DNA from: Flavobacterium sp. UBA6135
GTDB taxonomy: Bacteria > Bacteroidota > Bacteroidia > Flavobacteriales > Flavobacteriaceae
Direction: 5' to 3'
Assembly: GCF_002428305.1 (NCBI RefSeq)
Contig: NZ_DIVJ01000010.1
Location: 206,650 to 270,649, forward strand
DNA length: 64,000 bases
Shown here: piece after piece, positions 9,293 through 18,981 of the stretch
Layout: the number at the start of each line of letters is the position of its first letter
Numbering within the stretch: position 1 is the first letter of the stretch
The notes under the pieces: model-generated
Database searches by the model: none
Told to the model about the DNA's origin: nothing
Seen by the model: only the letters and a program-made list of their open reading frames with translations
Translations under genes and position numbers: made by a program

Positions 9293-10567
9293 ATGAACAA
9301 AAGTGCATTAGCCATTATCTTAGGTGGCGGACAAGGATCTCGATTAGCTCCATTAACTGAAAGTCGTTCAAAGCCGGCGGTTCCGATTGCCGGAAAATAC
9401 AGGTTGGTGGATATTCCTATTTCAAATTGTATCAATTCTGACATTAAACGCATGTTTGTTTTGACACAATTCAATTCGGCATCTTTAAATCAACATATAA
9501 AAAATACGTACCATTTCAGTCATTTCAGTACTGCTTTTGTGGATATTTTGGCCGCAGAACAAACACCTGACAACCCCACTTGGTTTCAAGGAACTGCCGA
9601 TGCCGTAAGACAATGCATGCAACATTTCATGAATCATGAATTTGATTATGCTTTGATTTTATCCGGAGATCAATTGTATCAAATGAATTTTAACGAGATG
9701 ATTGCCGCACATGAAAAGAGTGGAGCCGCCATTTCAATAGCAACATTACCTGTTTCTTCAAAAGAAGCCCCTGAATTCGGAATTTTAAAAACCAACAATG
9801 AGAGTTTTATCACCTCATTCATTGAAAAACCTAAAGCAGCATTATTACCTGAATGGACTTCTGAAGTAAGTGACGAGATGAAAAGCGAAGGGAGGCATTA
9901 TTTGGCGTCTATGGGTATTTATATTTTTAACCGTGATTTATTGGTAGAATTAATGTCAAACCCCGACACTAAAGACTTTGGAAAAGAAATTATTCCGCAA
10001 GCCATCGGGAAGCACAAAGTATTGAGTTATCAATATGAAGGCTATTGGACAGATATTGGAAATATTGACTCCTTTTTTGAAGCCAATTTAGAATTGACGG
10101 AAGATATACCAAAATTCAATTTGTTTGACAACTCTAAAAGAATCTATACACGAGCCAGAACATTACCACCTACCAAGATTTCCGGTAAAACTACCATTGA
10201 AAAAACGATAATGGCAGAAGGTTGTATCATTAATGCAGCACAAATCAATCATTCCGTGATTGGAATTAGAAGCAGAATTGGAGCCAATTCAGTAATCACT
10301 AATTCGTATTTAATGGGTAATGATTTTTATCAAAATTTAGAAGAAATAAGCACCAATTATAGCCAACATATTATCAATATTGGAATTGGGGAGCGTTGCC
10401 AAATTAACAATACTATAGTGGATAAAAACTGTAGAATTGGAAATGATGTCAAACTAAACGGCGGTAAGCATCTTGAAGACGTCAATACAAAATGGTACAC
10501 CGTTAGAGATGGCATTATTGTAGTGAAAAAAGGTGTTGTTTTACCTGATGGCTTTTCGGTTGGATAA
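9293..10567 (+). CDS. glgC: Glucose-1-phosphate adenylyltransferase
   Basis: The 424-residue enzyme makes ADP-glucose from ATP and glucose-1-phosphate, the committed step of glycogen synthesis. The pyrophosphorylase signature GGGQGSRLAPLT is near residues 11-22 and is followed by RSKPAVPIAGKYRLVDIPIS. A left-handed beta-helix allosteric domain fills the C-terminal third (IGANSVITNS and similar hexapeptides). It follows glgA by 3 bp. The stop codon directly abuts the stop of the convergent gene at 10568, with no bases between them and no visible hairpin terminator. Confidence 0.96.
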   Translation: MNKSALAIILGGGQGSRLAPLTESRSKPAVPIAGKYRLVDIPISNCINSDIKRMFVLTQFNSASLNQHIKNTYHFSHFSTAFVDILAAEQTPDNPTWFQGTADAVRQCMQHFMNHEFDYALILSGDQLYQMNFNEMIAAHEKSGAAISIATLPVSSKEAPEFGILKTNNESFITSFIEKPKAALLPEWTSEVSDEMKSEGRHYLASMGIYIFNRDLLVELMSNPDTKDFGKEIIPQAIGKHKVLSYQYEGYWTDIGNIDSFFEANLELTEDIPKFNLFDNSKRIYTRARTLPPTKISGKTTIEKTIMAEGCIINAAQINHSVIGIRSRIGANSVITNSYLMGNDFYQNLEEISTNYSQHIINIGIGERCQINNTIVDKNCRIGNDVKLNGGKHLEDVNTKWYTVRDGIIVVKKGVVLPDGFSVG

Positions 10568-11131
10568 TTAGTCTTTCCAACCCCAAGGAGCTGAAGGGTT
10601 TTCAACTGATTTTGTCAAATCAAATTTTACTGAAAAAACACGGTCTGAACCAATACGTCTTAAATTATAGGTAAAAGAAGTTTCATCAACGGTTATCCAC
10701 CAAACATTAGTAGATGCATAGCCAATTAAATCACTTGTTTCTTGATCTGCCGGGAAAAATTGAATTTTTGGCAAACCGGAGTTTGATGTAGTTCCGCCAT
10801 ATTGCGTTACTTTATCTTCAGAGCCATCTTCATGTCTATGGTCATGTTTGAGTGTGATTCTATCGTTTTTAAGGGTCAATACCCAAGTTCTTGATTTGTC
10901 ATCGCCCACAAAAAAAGGAATACGAATGCGATTGTCTTCACAACTGCGAACATGCATGACTAAACGTTTGCCACGAAAATCATCGTTTGCCGGACCTTCG
11001 GTAATTTCACCTTCAAAGGATTTGCCACAATGTGTTTTTAAGGTTTCCCAAAATTGTTGAGCTCCTGATTTTTCTTGTGCAAAAAGACTTAGTGTTGCAA
11101 AAAGTGATACTGTGAGTATGTAATTTTTCAT
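10568..11131 (-). CDS. Secreted protein of unknown function
   Basis: I take the second Met as the start, giving 187 residues with a good signal peptide (MKNYILTVSLFATLSLFAQ). The mature part has no catalytic motif I recognise; it is rich in beta-strand-like segments and contains the pairs HVRSCEDNRIRIPFF and WGWKD at the C-terminus. Similar short exported proteins that describe a substrate-independent beta fold are common in Flavobacteriaceae, but I cannot name a family with confidence. It is convergent with glgC and abuts it, and is divergent from the nitrilase gene. Confidence 0.8.
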   Translation of the reverse strand: MKNYILTVSLFATLSLFAQEKSGAQQFWETLKTHCGKSFEGEITEGPANDDFRGKRLVMHVRSCEDNRIRIPFFVGDDKSRTWVLTLKNDRITLKHDHRHEDGSEDKVTQYGGTTSNSGLPKIQFFPADQETSDLIGYASTNVWWITVDETSFTYNLRRIGSDRVFSVKFDLTKSVENPSAPWGWKD

Positions 11132-11193
11132 GAGATGAATTTTTGTCAAGATAAGAAATAATATTTAATGTAATTTTATAAAAATATTCAAAC

Positions 11194-11958
11194 ATGAAAG
11201 TGAGTTGTATTCAAGGGTCATTATTTTGGGAAAATGCTTCAGCCAACAGAAATTATTTTGAAGAAAAAATCAATTCTATCCAAGATGAGGTTGACTTAAT
11301 TGTACTTCCTGAAATGTTTACTTCCGGTTTTACCATGAATCCGAGTGTTGTGGCTGAGGAAATGAGTGGAGAAACAGTACTTTGGCTTAAAAATATGGCT
11401 ATTCGCAAAAATGTAGCGATTACGGGTAGTATGGTTATTTCTGAAAACAATCTTTTTTTTAATCGGATGCTTTTTGTTTTTCCAAATGGAGATATTCGCT
11501 ATTATGACAAAAAACATTTGTTTACTTTGGCAGGAGAAGACAAGTCGTATACCTCAGGAAATGAAAAAGTTATAATTTCATATCTCAATTGGAACATTTG
11601 TCTTCAAATATGTTATGATTTGCGTTTTCCGGTTTTTGTCAGAAATACAGAAGATTATGATGCAATTATTTATGTTGCCAATTGGCCAAAACCGCGAATT
11701 GCAGCCTGGGATGCGTTATTAAAAGCCAGAGCAATAGAAAACATGAGTTATGTTATTGGAGTAAATCGAATTGGAGAAGACGGTAATGGGCATCCCTATG
11801 TTGGTCACACACAAATTATTGATGAACTGGGGAATTATTTGGTTACACCTGATGAAAACGAAACTGTTTTTACGGCTACATTATCCCATCAAAAAATGAT
11901 GGAAACACGCAATAAACTGGGGTTCTTAAACGACAGGGATATCTTTCAAATGCGTTAA
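11194..11958 (+). CDS. Omega-amidase (YafV-like), nitrilase superfamily
   Basis: The 254-residue cytoplasmic amidase has the full nitrilase catalytic triad: Glu40 in VLPEMFTSGF, Lys106 in YYDKKHLF, and Cys140 in LQICYDLRFP. The FTSGFTMNP and CYDLRFPVFVRN segments match the YafV/omega-amidase branch, which hydrolyses alpha-ketoglutaramate and alpha-ketosuccinamate (repair of side products of transamination). The downstream convergent gene begins its stop codon 1 bp after this one ends. Confidence 0.92.
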   Translation: MKVSCIQGSLFWENASANRNYFEEKINSIQDEVDLIVLPEMFTSGFTMNPSVVAEEMSGETVLWLKNMAIRKNVAITGSMVISENNLFFNRMLFVFPNGDIRYYDKKHLFTLAGEDKSYTSGNEKVIISYLNWNICLQICYDLRFPVFVRNTEDYDAIIYVANWPKPRIAAWDALLKARAIENMSYVIGVNRIGEDGNGHPYVGHTQIIDELGNYLVTPDENETVFTATLSHQKMMETRNKLGFLNDRDIFQMR

Positions 11959-11959
11959 T

Positions 11960-13546
11960 TTAGCCACCTACATTTATGGTTTGTTCCACATCCCAATTCG
12001 ATCTAACTTCAATAGACGTTGGATAATAATAGACTTCTTCGGTTTGTCTTTTTTCAAGATAACTTCCGGTATCCCAAATACCGTTTTTGTTATTGTCATA
12101 AATTATTCGAACTGTAAATTTATTAGGTTGTAATAGGTCAAAATTTACATTGTCGGAATTTGTAGCATAAGACTCTGCTAATGTTTTTCCTTTGTTGTCA
12201 GTAAGTTGCACAATAATCGGATAGGATTTTGCACCTACTATTTTCAAGGTTAAATTTCCATAATCACTAATATTTCGTGTGTTAAATTTAAAACTCATCG
12301 AATCGTTTGTTTTTTCAAACATGTCTGTTACTGCATTTGGCAACAAAGTAAGTTTATAATTTTCTCGTTCCTCTTTTTTGAACAGTAATTGAAGGAATTG
12401 TTTTTCAGCATTGTATTTTGTTGTAACCGGAATTAAAATCGAGTCTTTGTTTCGCAATTCTATTTTTGTTTCATCCCATTTTGACAAAGGGGTGCTTGTT
12501 TTTAAGCTTAGAGTATCTCTAAAATTAACACTTCCTGTAGGCTGTAAGCCAACGGATAGGGTGTCAACTTTCATATTTTTTAATTTTACCATAAAATCTT
12601 TTTCATAATTTTTTGATTTAAGTTGCAGCTTTAAGGAGTCCGTTTTTTGCATGGGATACCAAATCTGAAGTGAATCTTTTCCTTCAACTTTACTAATTTT
12701 TGTGTCAAGTTCTGTTGTTCCGTTGAACAACTTTACAGCTACATTTTTTGGTTTACCCTCATGTCCCACTATTAATTTATTTCCTGAAGCTTGTGTTGCT
12801 CTAATAGCTTTAAATGGCAATTCCTCTTGAAACAATTCCATTTCATAAAATGAATTTTCAGGAACGGTTATTGGCTCGCTAAAAAAAGCAATTTTATCGT
12901 TTTTCGGGTCAAATTTATAATTGTTGTTGTTGTCTTTCAAAGCGACGAGGATGTATTTCCCTTCTTTTAGATTTTCTAATTTAAAAGTAGAAGCTGAATC
13001 TAAAGTGTTGGTTATATATCTTGGATTTTCCTTGTAAATTATGGAATCATAAAATTTTTCATTGTATTCATATAAATGAATAGATACAAAATTATCGGGG
13101 TTTGGGTAAAATGCATCTTTTATGCTTCCAACAACTGTTAAGGAATCAATATATGAACCCGTTGAAAACACATATTTAAATTGTTGATATGGATTCCCTT
13201 CGTTGTTGTCTTGAATACTTTTGCCAAAATTTAAACTGTAGGTAGTGTTTGGTAACAACGTGTCATTTATCTTGATAGTAATTGTTTTACTTGCAAATGA
13301 CGGACTAATTGTTGGTGCGTGTTTCATCAATGGCGAAACAATCAATTGTTTGTTGACATCTTTTAATTTTATATATTCGTCAAAATGAAGTTTGATTTCT
13401 TTAGCGTCAAAATGGGTTGAATAGTTTTTAGGGTCGCTGATTTTTAAAACTGGAGAAATGGTATCTTTTAAACCTCCGGTAATAAAGCCACGTTTGGCAC
13501 ATCCGGTTATTAATAGGGAAAAAAGAAGTATAGTGAGAAACCTCAT
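11960..13546 (-). CDS. Lipoprotein with Ig-like (Big_5-type) domain
   Basis: The 528-residue product begins with a lipoprotein signal (FSLLITGC, Cys at about residue 16) followed by AKRGFITGG. The next ~100 residues (KDTISPVLKISDPKN through LPNTTYSLNFGKSIQDNNEGN) are the Big_5-like immunoglobulin fold found at the start of many Bacteroidetes surface lipoproteins. The C-terminal domain ends in a NGIWDTGSY segment and a YYYPTSIEVRSNWD tail shared by relatives. No enzymatic motif is seen. It is probably outer-membrane anchored; function unknown. Confidence 0.85.
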   Translation of the reverse strand: MRFLTILLFSLLITGCAKRGFITGGLKDTISPVLKISDPKNYSTHFDAKEIKLHFDEYIKLKDVNKQLIVSPLMKHAPTISPSFASKTITIKINDTLLPNTTYSLNFGKSIQDNNEGNPYQQFKYVFSTGSYIDSLTVVGSIKDAFYPNPDNFVSIHLYEYNEKFYDSIIYKENPRYITNTLDSASTFKLENLKEGKYILVALKDNNNNYKFDPKNDKIAFFSEPITVPENSFYEMELFQEELPFKAIRATQASGNKLIVGHEGKPKNVAVKLFNGTTELDTKISKVEGKDSLQIWYPMQKTDSLKLQLKSKNYEKDFMVKLKNMKVDTLSVGLQPTGSVNFRDTLSLKTSTPLSKWDETKIELRNKDSILIPVTTKYNAEKQFLQLLFKKEERENYKLTLLPNAVTDMFEKTNDSMSFKFNTRNISDYGNLTLKIVGAKSYPIIVQLTDNKGKTLAESYATNSDNVNFDLLQPNKFTVRIIYDNNKNGIWDTGSYLEKRQTEEVYYYPTSIEVRSNWDVEQTINVGG

Positions 13547-13620
13547 GAGCTACAAATAATTTTGAGTCACAAAATAACAATTATATTTAGTGGAAATGAA
13601 ATGTTTTATGTTTTTGTTTA

Positions 13621-14301
13621 CTATTGATTGTATGCTAAAGCTGCAATGCTGATTTTTGAGTTGGGAATAGAGGCCAAAACTTTGCCACAAGCTTCTAAGG
13701 TTGAACCCGAGGTTATTACATCATCAATCAATAAAAAATGTTTCCCATAATCCGTTGGCGTATAATCCACACCAAATGCTGTTTTTTTATCGTCAATTCT
13801 ATCAAAAAATGATTTTTTGGTTTGCGTTACTGCATAAACATCTCTGTGTAAAATGCTGTCATTATAGGGTACATTGAGTGATTTTGAGAGTGCGTGTCCA
13901 AAAGTAGTCAATTGATTATAGCCTCGTTCTTTCAATCTTTTTTTATGTAAAGGAACAGGTATTATTTCATCGAAAACTACTTTTTCATGAATAGCCTTCA
14001 GTTCTTCACCATACCATTCGCCTAAAAAAGTGCCTACTTCCTGATGGTTTTTGTATTTTAATTTATGAATTAACTCCTGAACAATTCCCTTTTTGTGAAA
14101 ATACAACAATGAAGAAGCATGTTTCAACTCTAACCTTCCATAAAATCTTTTGATTATTTCGTTGTTTTCCATTTCCGTATGTCTTGTCAAGGGAAGTTCA
14201 TGCCGACAAGTGGTGCAAATTGTTGTTTCGTTTGCGAGCAACAAATCGCTACAAGCCAAGCAAACAGTGGGATAGAATAAATTAAAAAGGCTTTTGAGCA
14301 T
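13621..14301 (-). CDS. ComF-family phosphoribosyltransferase-like protein
   Basis: The 226-residue protein has the two parts of ComF/GntX: an N-terminal zinc-ribbon (CLAC near residue 15, then CTTC about 17 residues later) and a type I phosphoribosyltransferase domain with the PRPP loop FLLIDDVITSGSTLEAC. In naturally competent bacteria ComF helps uptake or processing of transforming DNA, but the protein is widespread in non-competent species. A -7 box lies 22 bp upstream of the start. Confidence 0.92.
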   Translation of the reverse strand: MLKSLFNLFYPTVCLACSDLLLANETTICTTCRHELPLTRHTEMENNEIIKRFYGRLELKHASSLLYFHKKGIVQELIHKLKYKNHQEVGTFLGEWYGEELKAIHEKVVFDEIIPVPLHKKRLKERGYNQLTTFGHALSKSLNVPYNDSILHRDVYAVTQTKKSFFDRIDDKKTAFGVDYTPTDYGKHFLLIDDVITSGSTLEACGKVLASIPNSKISIAALAYNQ

Positions 14302-14322
14302 ACTTTTGCGTGTTTAGTATTA

Positions 14323-14330
14323 CAAATGTA
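14323..14330 (-). promoter_or_regulatory. -7 box of the ComF-like gene
   Basis: On the minus strand this reads TACATTTG, a perfect TAnnTTTG, 22 bp before the ATG at 14301. I see no clear TTG at the -33 position. Confidence 0.5.
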
Positions 14331-14441
14331 AATTTTTATTGAAATCAAATGTAACTAGAACAGAAATTATTAATGAATTGAATGACAATTTATATTAAAA
14401 AGCTTTTTTAGTCATAACCCCCACCAATCTAATCTTTTTTA

Positions 14442-14449
14442 TATTTTTG
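14442..14449 (+). promoter_or_regulatory. -7 box of glyS; short or leaderless mRNA
   Basis: TATTTTTG fits TAnnTTTG and ends only 7 bp before the ATG at 14457, so the transcript would have almost no 5' leader. The box and its 3' flank (TATTTTTGCACCAT) are identical to the sequence in front of rbfA. Confidence 0.6.
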
Positions 14450-14456
14450 CACCATT

Positions 14457-15998
14457 ATGGCAAAACAAGAAGATAATTTTAAGAATGTAATTTCACACGC
14501 AAAAGAATACGGGTTTATTTTTCCATCCAGTGAAATTTATGACGGTTTAAGTGCCGTTTACGATTATGCTCAAAACGGAGCAGAATTAAAGAAAAATATA
14601 AGAGAATATTGGTGGAAATCGATGGTGCAAATGCACGAAAACATCGTAGGTATTGACGCTGCGATTTTTATGCATCCAACGACTTGGAAAGCTTCGGGTC
14701 ACGTTGATGCCTTCAATGATCCGTTGATTGACAACAAAGATTCGAAAAAAAGATACCGTGCCGATGTTTTAATTGAGGATTATGCTGAAAAATTAAACCA
14801 AAAAGCACAAAAAGAGATTGACAAAGCCAGAGAACGTTTTGGTGATACATTTGACGAAGCTCAATATGTGACCACCAACCCTCGTGTGATGGAATACAAA
14901 GCCAAACAACGCGAAATTTTGGAAAGAATGGCTCGTTCTTTAGGTAATGAAGATTTAGCCGATGTAAAAGCATTAATTGAAGAATTAGAGATTGCTTGTC
15001 CGGAATCTGGTTCCCGAAATTGGACCGAAGTGCGTCAGTTTAACTTGATGTTCGGCACCAAATTAGGAGCTTCTGCCGACTCTGCGATGGATTTGTATTT
15101 GCGTCCGGAAACGGCTCAGGGCATTTTTGTGAATTTCTTAAACGTGCAAAAATCGGGTCGTATGAAAATTCCATTTGGAATTGCTCAAACCGGAAAAGCG
15201 TTTAGAAACGAGATTGTAGCTCGTCAGTTCATCTTCCGTATGCGTGAATTTGAACAAATGGAAATGCAATTTTTTGTGAAACCGGGCGAAGAGATGAAAT
15301 GGTATGACTACTGGAAAGAAACCCGTTTAAAATGGCATTTATCGCTTGGTTTAGGTAGAGAAAATTACCGTTTTCACGACCACGAAAAATTAGCTCATTA
15401 TGCCAATGCAGCAGCAGATATCGAATTTAATTTCCCATTCGGATTCAAAGAATTGGAAGGAATTCATTCCAGAACAGACTTCGATTTGAAAGCTCACGAA
15501 CAATATTCAGGAAAGAAATTACAATATTTTGATACGGAAGAAAACAAAAATTATGTTCCATACGTAGTAGAAACTTCAGTTGGTTTAGACCGAATGTTTT
15601 TGGCTGTTTTTGCCAATTCCTTAACAGAAGAAGCATTAGAAGACGGTTCAACACGAACAGTTTTACGTTTACCTTCGGTTTTAGCTCCAACAAAAGCAGC
15701 TGTTTTACCTTTGGTTAAGAAAGACGGTTTACCTGAAATTTCAAGAAAAATTGTAGAAGAATTGAAATGGGATTTCAATGTGGCGTATGATGAAAAAGAT
15801 GCCGTAGGGCGTCGTTACAGAAGACAAGATGCCTTAGGAACACCATTTTGCATTACAGTTGACCATCAAACCATAGAAGATGAAACAGTTACCATTCGTC
15901 ATAGAGATTCAATGCAACAAGACCGTGTGAAAATTTCGGAATTAAGAGCTATTATTGCGAATGATGTTTCGATGCGAAATTGGTTAATAAAAATGTAA
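14457..15998 (+). CDS. glyS: Glycine--tRNA ligase (single-chain, alpha2 type)
   Basis: The 513-residue class II synthetase is the eukaryote/archaea-like dimeric form used by Bacteroidetes, not the alpha2beta2 form. It has motif 2 around FRNEIVARQFIFRMREFEQME, the TAQG-containing segment RPETAQGIFVNF and motif 3 in ETSVGLDRMFLAVF, then a C-terminal anticodon-binding domain (APTKAAVLPLVKKDG). The M48 peptidase gene begins 4 bp after its stop, so the three genes 14457-18873 may be cotranscribed. Confidence 0.97.
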   Translation: MAKQEDNFKNVISHAKEYGFIFPSSEIYDGLSAVYDYAQNGAELKKNIREYWWKSMVQMHENIVGIDAAIFMHPTTWKASGHVDAFNDPLIDNKDSKKRYRADVLIEDYAEKLNQKAQKEIDKARERFGDTFDEAQYVTTNPRVMEYKAKQREILERMARSLGNEDLADVKALIEELEIACPESGSRNWTEVRQFNLMFGTKLGASADSAMDLYLRPETAQGIFVNFLNVQKSGRMKIPFGIAQTGKAFRNEIVARQFIFRMREFEQMEMQFFVKPGEEMKWYDYWKETRLKWHLSLGLGRENYRFHDHEKLAHYANAAADIEFNFPFGFKELEGIHSRTDFDLKAHEQYSGKKLQYFDTEENKNYVPYVVETSVGLDRMFLAVFANSLTEEALEDGSTRTVLRLPSVLAPTKAAVLPLVKKDGLPEISRKIVEELKWDFNVAYDEKDAVGRRYRRQDALGTPFCITVDHQTIEDETVTIRHRDSMQQDRVKISELRAIIANDVSMRNWLIKM

Positions 15999-16002
15999 AC
16001 TA

Positions 16003-17301
16003 ATGAAAAAAGCGACGTATTTATTTGGTTTGATTTTTTTCCTTATTGGTTTGACAGTTTCCGGCCAACAAGAAACTGTCATAGATACAACAGACAAAGC
16101 GTATCGTAATTTGTTGGAATTAAAATATTTAGAAATCACCTCTAAAACAGAATTAAAACTTAAAAATTTACCAGATAAAAAGGTTCGGAAATATCTTGTA
16201 GATGCATATCCTGAGAAGAAAAAAGAATTTTTAAATCTTATTAAAAAAGGAGTTTTTGTGGAGGATGAAAAATATTCTCCTTTGCTAAAGTCTACTTTTG
16301 AGGAAATAAAAAATGCAAATTCAGATTATGATTTAAGTGATATTCTTGTTTTACTTTCGCTAAACGAACAGGCAAACGCATACAATTATGGCGATGGTAT
16401 TATTGTCATCAATCTTCCTTTAGCTCATAATTTGGATAATGAGTATCAGTTGGCTTATGTAATGTCTCACGAAATTGCTCATCAGTTATTAGATCATGTA
16501 AATATTTCAATGTTTAAGAATGCTGAATTAAATACTTCTAAAGGTGTTCAAAATCAATCAAAAGAAATTGAAAAAGAAAAATTCAACAAACAAAAAAAGG
16601 CAGAAACCTATCTTAAGAAATTAGTTTACAGTTCAAGAGAAGGTCGAAGAAAACACGAACATCAGGCAGATTCTCTGGGGTTTATACTTTTTAACAAAGC
16701 TTATCCAAAACATATGGAAGTGGCTTTAAATGCCCTGAGACTTTTAAAAACAATTGATGAAGAGAAAGATTCTTTAGTGTCAGAAAATTATAAAAGAGTA
16801 TTTACAACACCCAATCAAAACTTTAAAGATGAATGGTTGATAAGCAATAAATTGGCCAATTATAATTACAGTAATACTATTCGTTTTTGGGAGGTTGATT
16901 CTTTACGAACTCATCCCGACATTGATACTAGAATTAATTTTTTGAAACGCACTTTCAATATAAGCCCTTCTAATGAAGTAATTAATTTCTCACCTTACAA
17001 TAAAATAAAAAAAGACGCAAACAAAGAGTATGTCTTGATTCTTTATTTTCAGGAAGAATATGGCAAGTCACTTTATCACACGTTAATTTCTTTAAAATAC
17101 AGTCCGGACGATGTTTTTTACAAGAAGATGTTACATGATAATTTGAACAAACTAAGAGAGGCAAGAAATAATTATACTCTGAATCGTTTTTTAGATACAG
17201 AAAACCCAAAATTTTCCAAGAGTTATAATTCTTTTTTAAGCTTTATTAGAAACCTTCGAAAAGCAGAATTTAATGAAATTACAGAGCATTATAAATACTA
17301 A
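16003..17301 (+). CDS. Exported M48-family zinc metallopeptidase
   Basis: The 432-residue protein has a signal peptide (ending LTVSGQ) and the zinc motif HEIAH at residues 156-160 within MSHEIAHQLLDH. The third ligand is likely the Glu of EHQAD (219-223). This is the M48 pattern seen in periplasmic BepA/YcaL-like proteases, without the membrane helices of HtpX. The region after the catalytic domain is a helical repeat-like tail (residues ~300-430). It lies between glyS (4 bp) and a secreted protein of unknown function (12 bp), so a periplasmic housekeeping role with its downstream neighbour is plausible. Confidence 0.88.
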   Translation: MKKATYLFGLIFFLIGLTVSGQQETVIDTTDKAYRNLLELKYLEITSKTELKLKNLPDKKVRKYLVDAYPEKKKEFLNLIKKGVFVEDEKYSPLLKSTFEEIKNANSDYDLSDILVLLSLNEQANAYNYGDGIIVINLPLAHNLDNEYQLAYVMSHEIAHQLLDHVNISMFKNAELNTSKGVQNQSKEIEKEKFNKQKKAETYLKKLVYSSREGRRKHEHQADSLGFILFNKAYPKHMEVALNALRLLKTIDEEKDSLVSENYKRVFTTPNQNFKDEWLISNKLANYNYSNTIRFWEVDSLRTHPDIDTRINFLKRTFNISPSNEVINFSPYNKIKKDANKEYVLILYFQEEYGKSLYHTLISLKYSPDDVFYKKMLHDNLNKLREARNNYTLNRFLDTENPKFSKSYNSFLSFIRNLRKAEFNEITEHYKY

Positions 17302-17313
17302 ATCAACCACTAA

Positions 17314-18873
17314 ATGAAAAAAACATTACTTTTTTGTACAATGCTGTTTTGCTTAAATGCGACTGCACAAATCAATCGATTAAGCGAAATCAGTTCAGGT
17401 AAAATGCTTGACTCTGAAATCATATATGAAAATAAAGGAGAAGATGTATATGGCTATTTGCTCCTTTATCAAAAAGATATCGTTGAAAAAAATAAATTTG
17501 AATTAGAAGTGGTTTTGTTAGATAAAAACTTAAATAAAGTTTCTTCTGCTATATTTGAAAAGAAGAATACCGCTCAAATGAAAAATTTTATATTAATTCA
17601 AGCGGGTCAACAAAACATGAAACAATCGGTAACAAAAATGTTGTATGCCGTAAAGATGGGCGATAAAATTGTAATTTGTATGATTGATCGTGGAGTAAGC
17701 CCTGTAGAGGAGTATATCGATTTAGATTTAAAGACAAATACACTTTCAGAGCCTTATTGTTTTGTAGATTTTAAAACCTATAAAAGAACTGAAGCAGATT
17801 TAAAAGACGTTAGCTTTCACTTTAAAACAAAAACAGCCAGTTATATTTCAGATAATTTTTTTGCAATTGAAAAGAAATTTGGTTCTAATCCCAATAAACC
17901 TAATTACAGAAAAAAAAGTACGTTACATTTTTATGACAAAGACTTTAATACGTTGTTTGAGTATAAATATGATAAATCACCTACAAAAAATGGCAGTACA
18001 GATATAAGTGTTGTTGCTGATAACGAAAATTATATTTTGTGCTACAAAACTGAAAGCAAAAAAGATAAGGATAAAAAGCCTTTTAATTACTTTGTAATTA
18101 TTGATAAAAATAATGGAGTAGAGAAAAGCACCATAAAATTTGAATCAGATTTATATGACTTTTCATATGGTTCTGCAAAATTTGTAAACAATGAAGTGCA
18201 TTTTTCAGGTCATTTTAGAAAGAAAGGGTCTGTTTTTAGCAGTAAAAAACATTTAGGCTTTTATCATGGGGTTTTTGATATTGAAACCGGAAAACAAAAA
18301 AAACTTAATGTTGCTAAGTTTACAGATTTTGCTTCTTATTATAAATCGATAACTCCAAATGGTAATATTAAGAAAGAAGGTTATTTGCACCCATTACATC
18401 ATTATTATACTAAAGAAGGAAAATTGGTAATGGTAACAGAAACTTTTAGTGATTTTAAAAATCCTACCATTGGAAACATGTATTTGCTTGAATTTGATTC
18501 GAATATGAAGATTTCTACATTTCAGAAAATAGATAAAACTCCTCGTACATATAAATACTATAGAGGAAACGGATACCTTCTGGCTAAATTCGGACTATTT
18601 GATTACCTGTATGCTCAAAAGTTACAAGATGTAGATAATGGATTTGTTCTTTTTTATGCCAATAATGAAAAAGAAGGTAAACGGGGGAAGAAAAAGCCAG
18701 ATTATAAATTAGGTATTGTAACTTACATTGACGGAAAATTTGAAAATGAAAAAATAAGTTTAAAAACTTCAGACGGACAAATTTACCCAATGAAAGCAAA
18801 AAACGGTTATATTATGTTACGAGAAGTTTCAAATAATGATGTTGAGTTTAGGTTAGAGAAAATTAACTATTAG
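17314..18873 (+). CDS. Secreted protein of unknown function, probably beta-propeller-like
   Basis: The 519-residue product has a signal peptide (MKKTLLFCTMLFCLNATAQ). The rest is Lys/Tyr/Phe-rich with regularly spaced beta-strand-like segments (for example LHFYDKDFNTLFEYKYD and HLGFYHGVFDIETGK), which suggests a propeller, but I see no diagnostic motif. It follows the M48 peptidase by 12 bp and is closed by a good terminator, so it is the last gene of that unit. I do not recognise the family. Confidence 0.75.
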   Translation: MKKTLLFCTMLFCLNATAQINRLSEISSGKMLDSEIIYENKGEDVYGYLLLYQKDIVEKNKFELEVVLLDKNLNKVSSAIFEKKNTAQMKNFILIQAGQQNMKQSVTKMLYAVKMGDKIVICMIDRGVSPVEEYIDLDLKTNTLSEPYCFVDFKTYKRTEADLKDVSFHFKTKTASYISDNFFAIEKKFGSNPNKPNYRKKSTLHFYDKDFNTLFEYKYDKSPTKNGSTDISVVADNENYILCYKTESKKDKDKKPFNYFVIIDKNNGVEKSTIKFESDLYDFSYGSAKFVNNEVHFSGHFRKKGSVFSSKKHLGFYHGVFDIETGKQKKLNVAKFTDFASYYKSITPNGNIKKEGYLHPLHHYYTKEGKLVMVTETFSDFKNPTIGNMYLLEFDSNMKISTFQKIDKTPRTYKYYRGNGYLLAKFGLFDYLYAQKLQDVDNGFVLFYANNEKEGKRGKKKPDYKLGIVTYIDGKFENEKISLKTSDGQIYPMKAKNGYIMLREVSNNDVEFRLEKINY

Positions 18874-18922
18874 TCTATTTTTATCTATAGAATAAAAATG
18901 TAATAACCATTCAATAATATGT

Positions 18923-18956
18923 AATAAGGCTTTCCAATTGGGAAGCCTTATTTGTT
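18923..18956 (+). terminator. Intrinsic terminator after the 17314-18873 gene
   Basis: AATAAGGCTT (18923-18932) pairs with AAGCCTTATT (18943-18952); three more pairs close on an AATT loop. It is followed by a short T-rich stretch that is also the promoter region of the next gene. Confidence 0.8.
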
Positions 18957-18964
18957 TAAATTTG
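18957..18964 (+). promoter_or_regulatory. -7 box of the LytS/LytTR operon
   Basis: TAAATTTG matches TAnnTTTG and lies 17 bp before the ATG at 18982. A TTG at 18938-18940 (16 bp spacing) is a possible -33 element and is part of the preceding terminator hairpin. Confidence 0.55.
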
Positions 18965-18981
18965 CAAGACATTTTCAGATT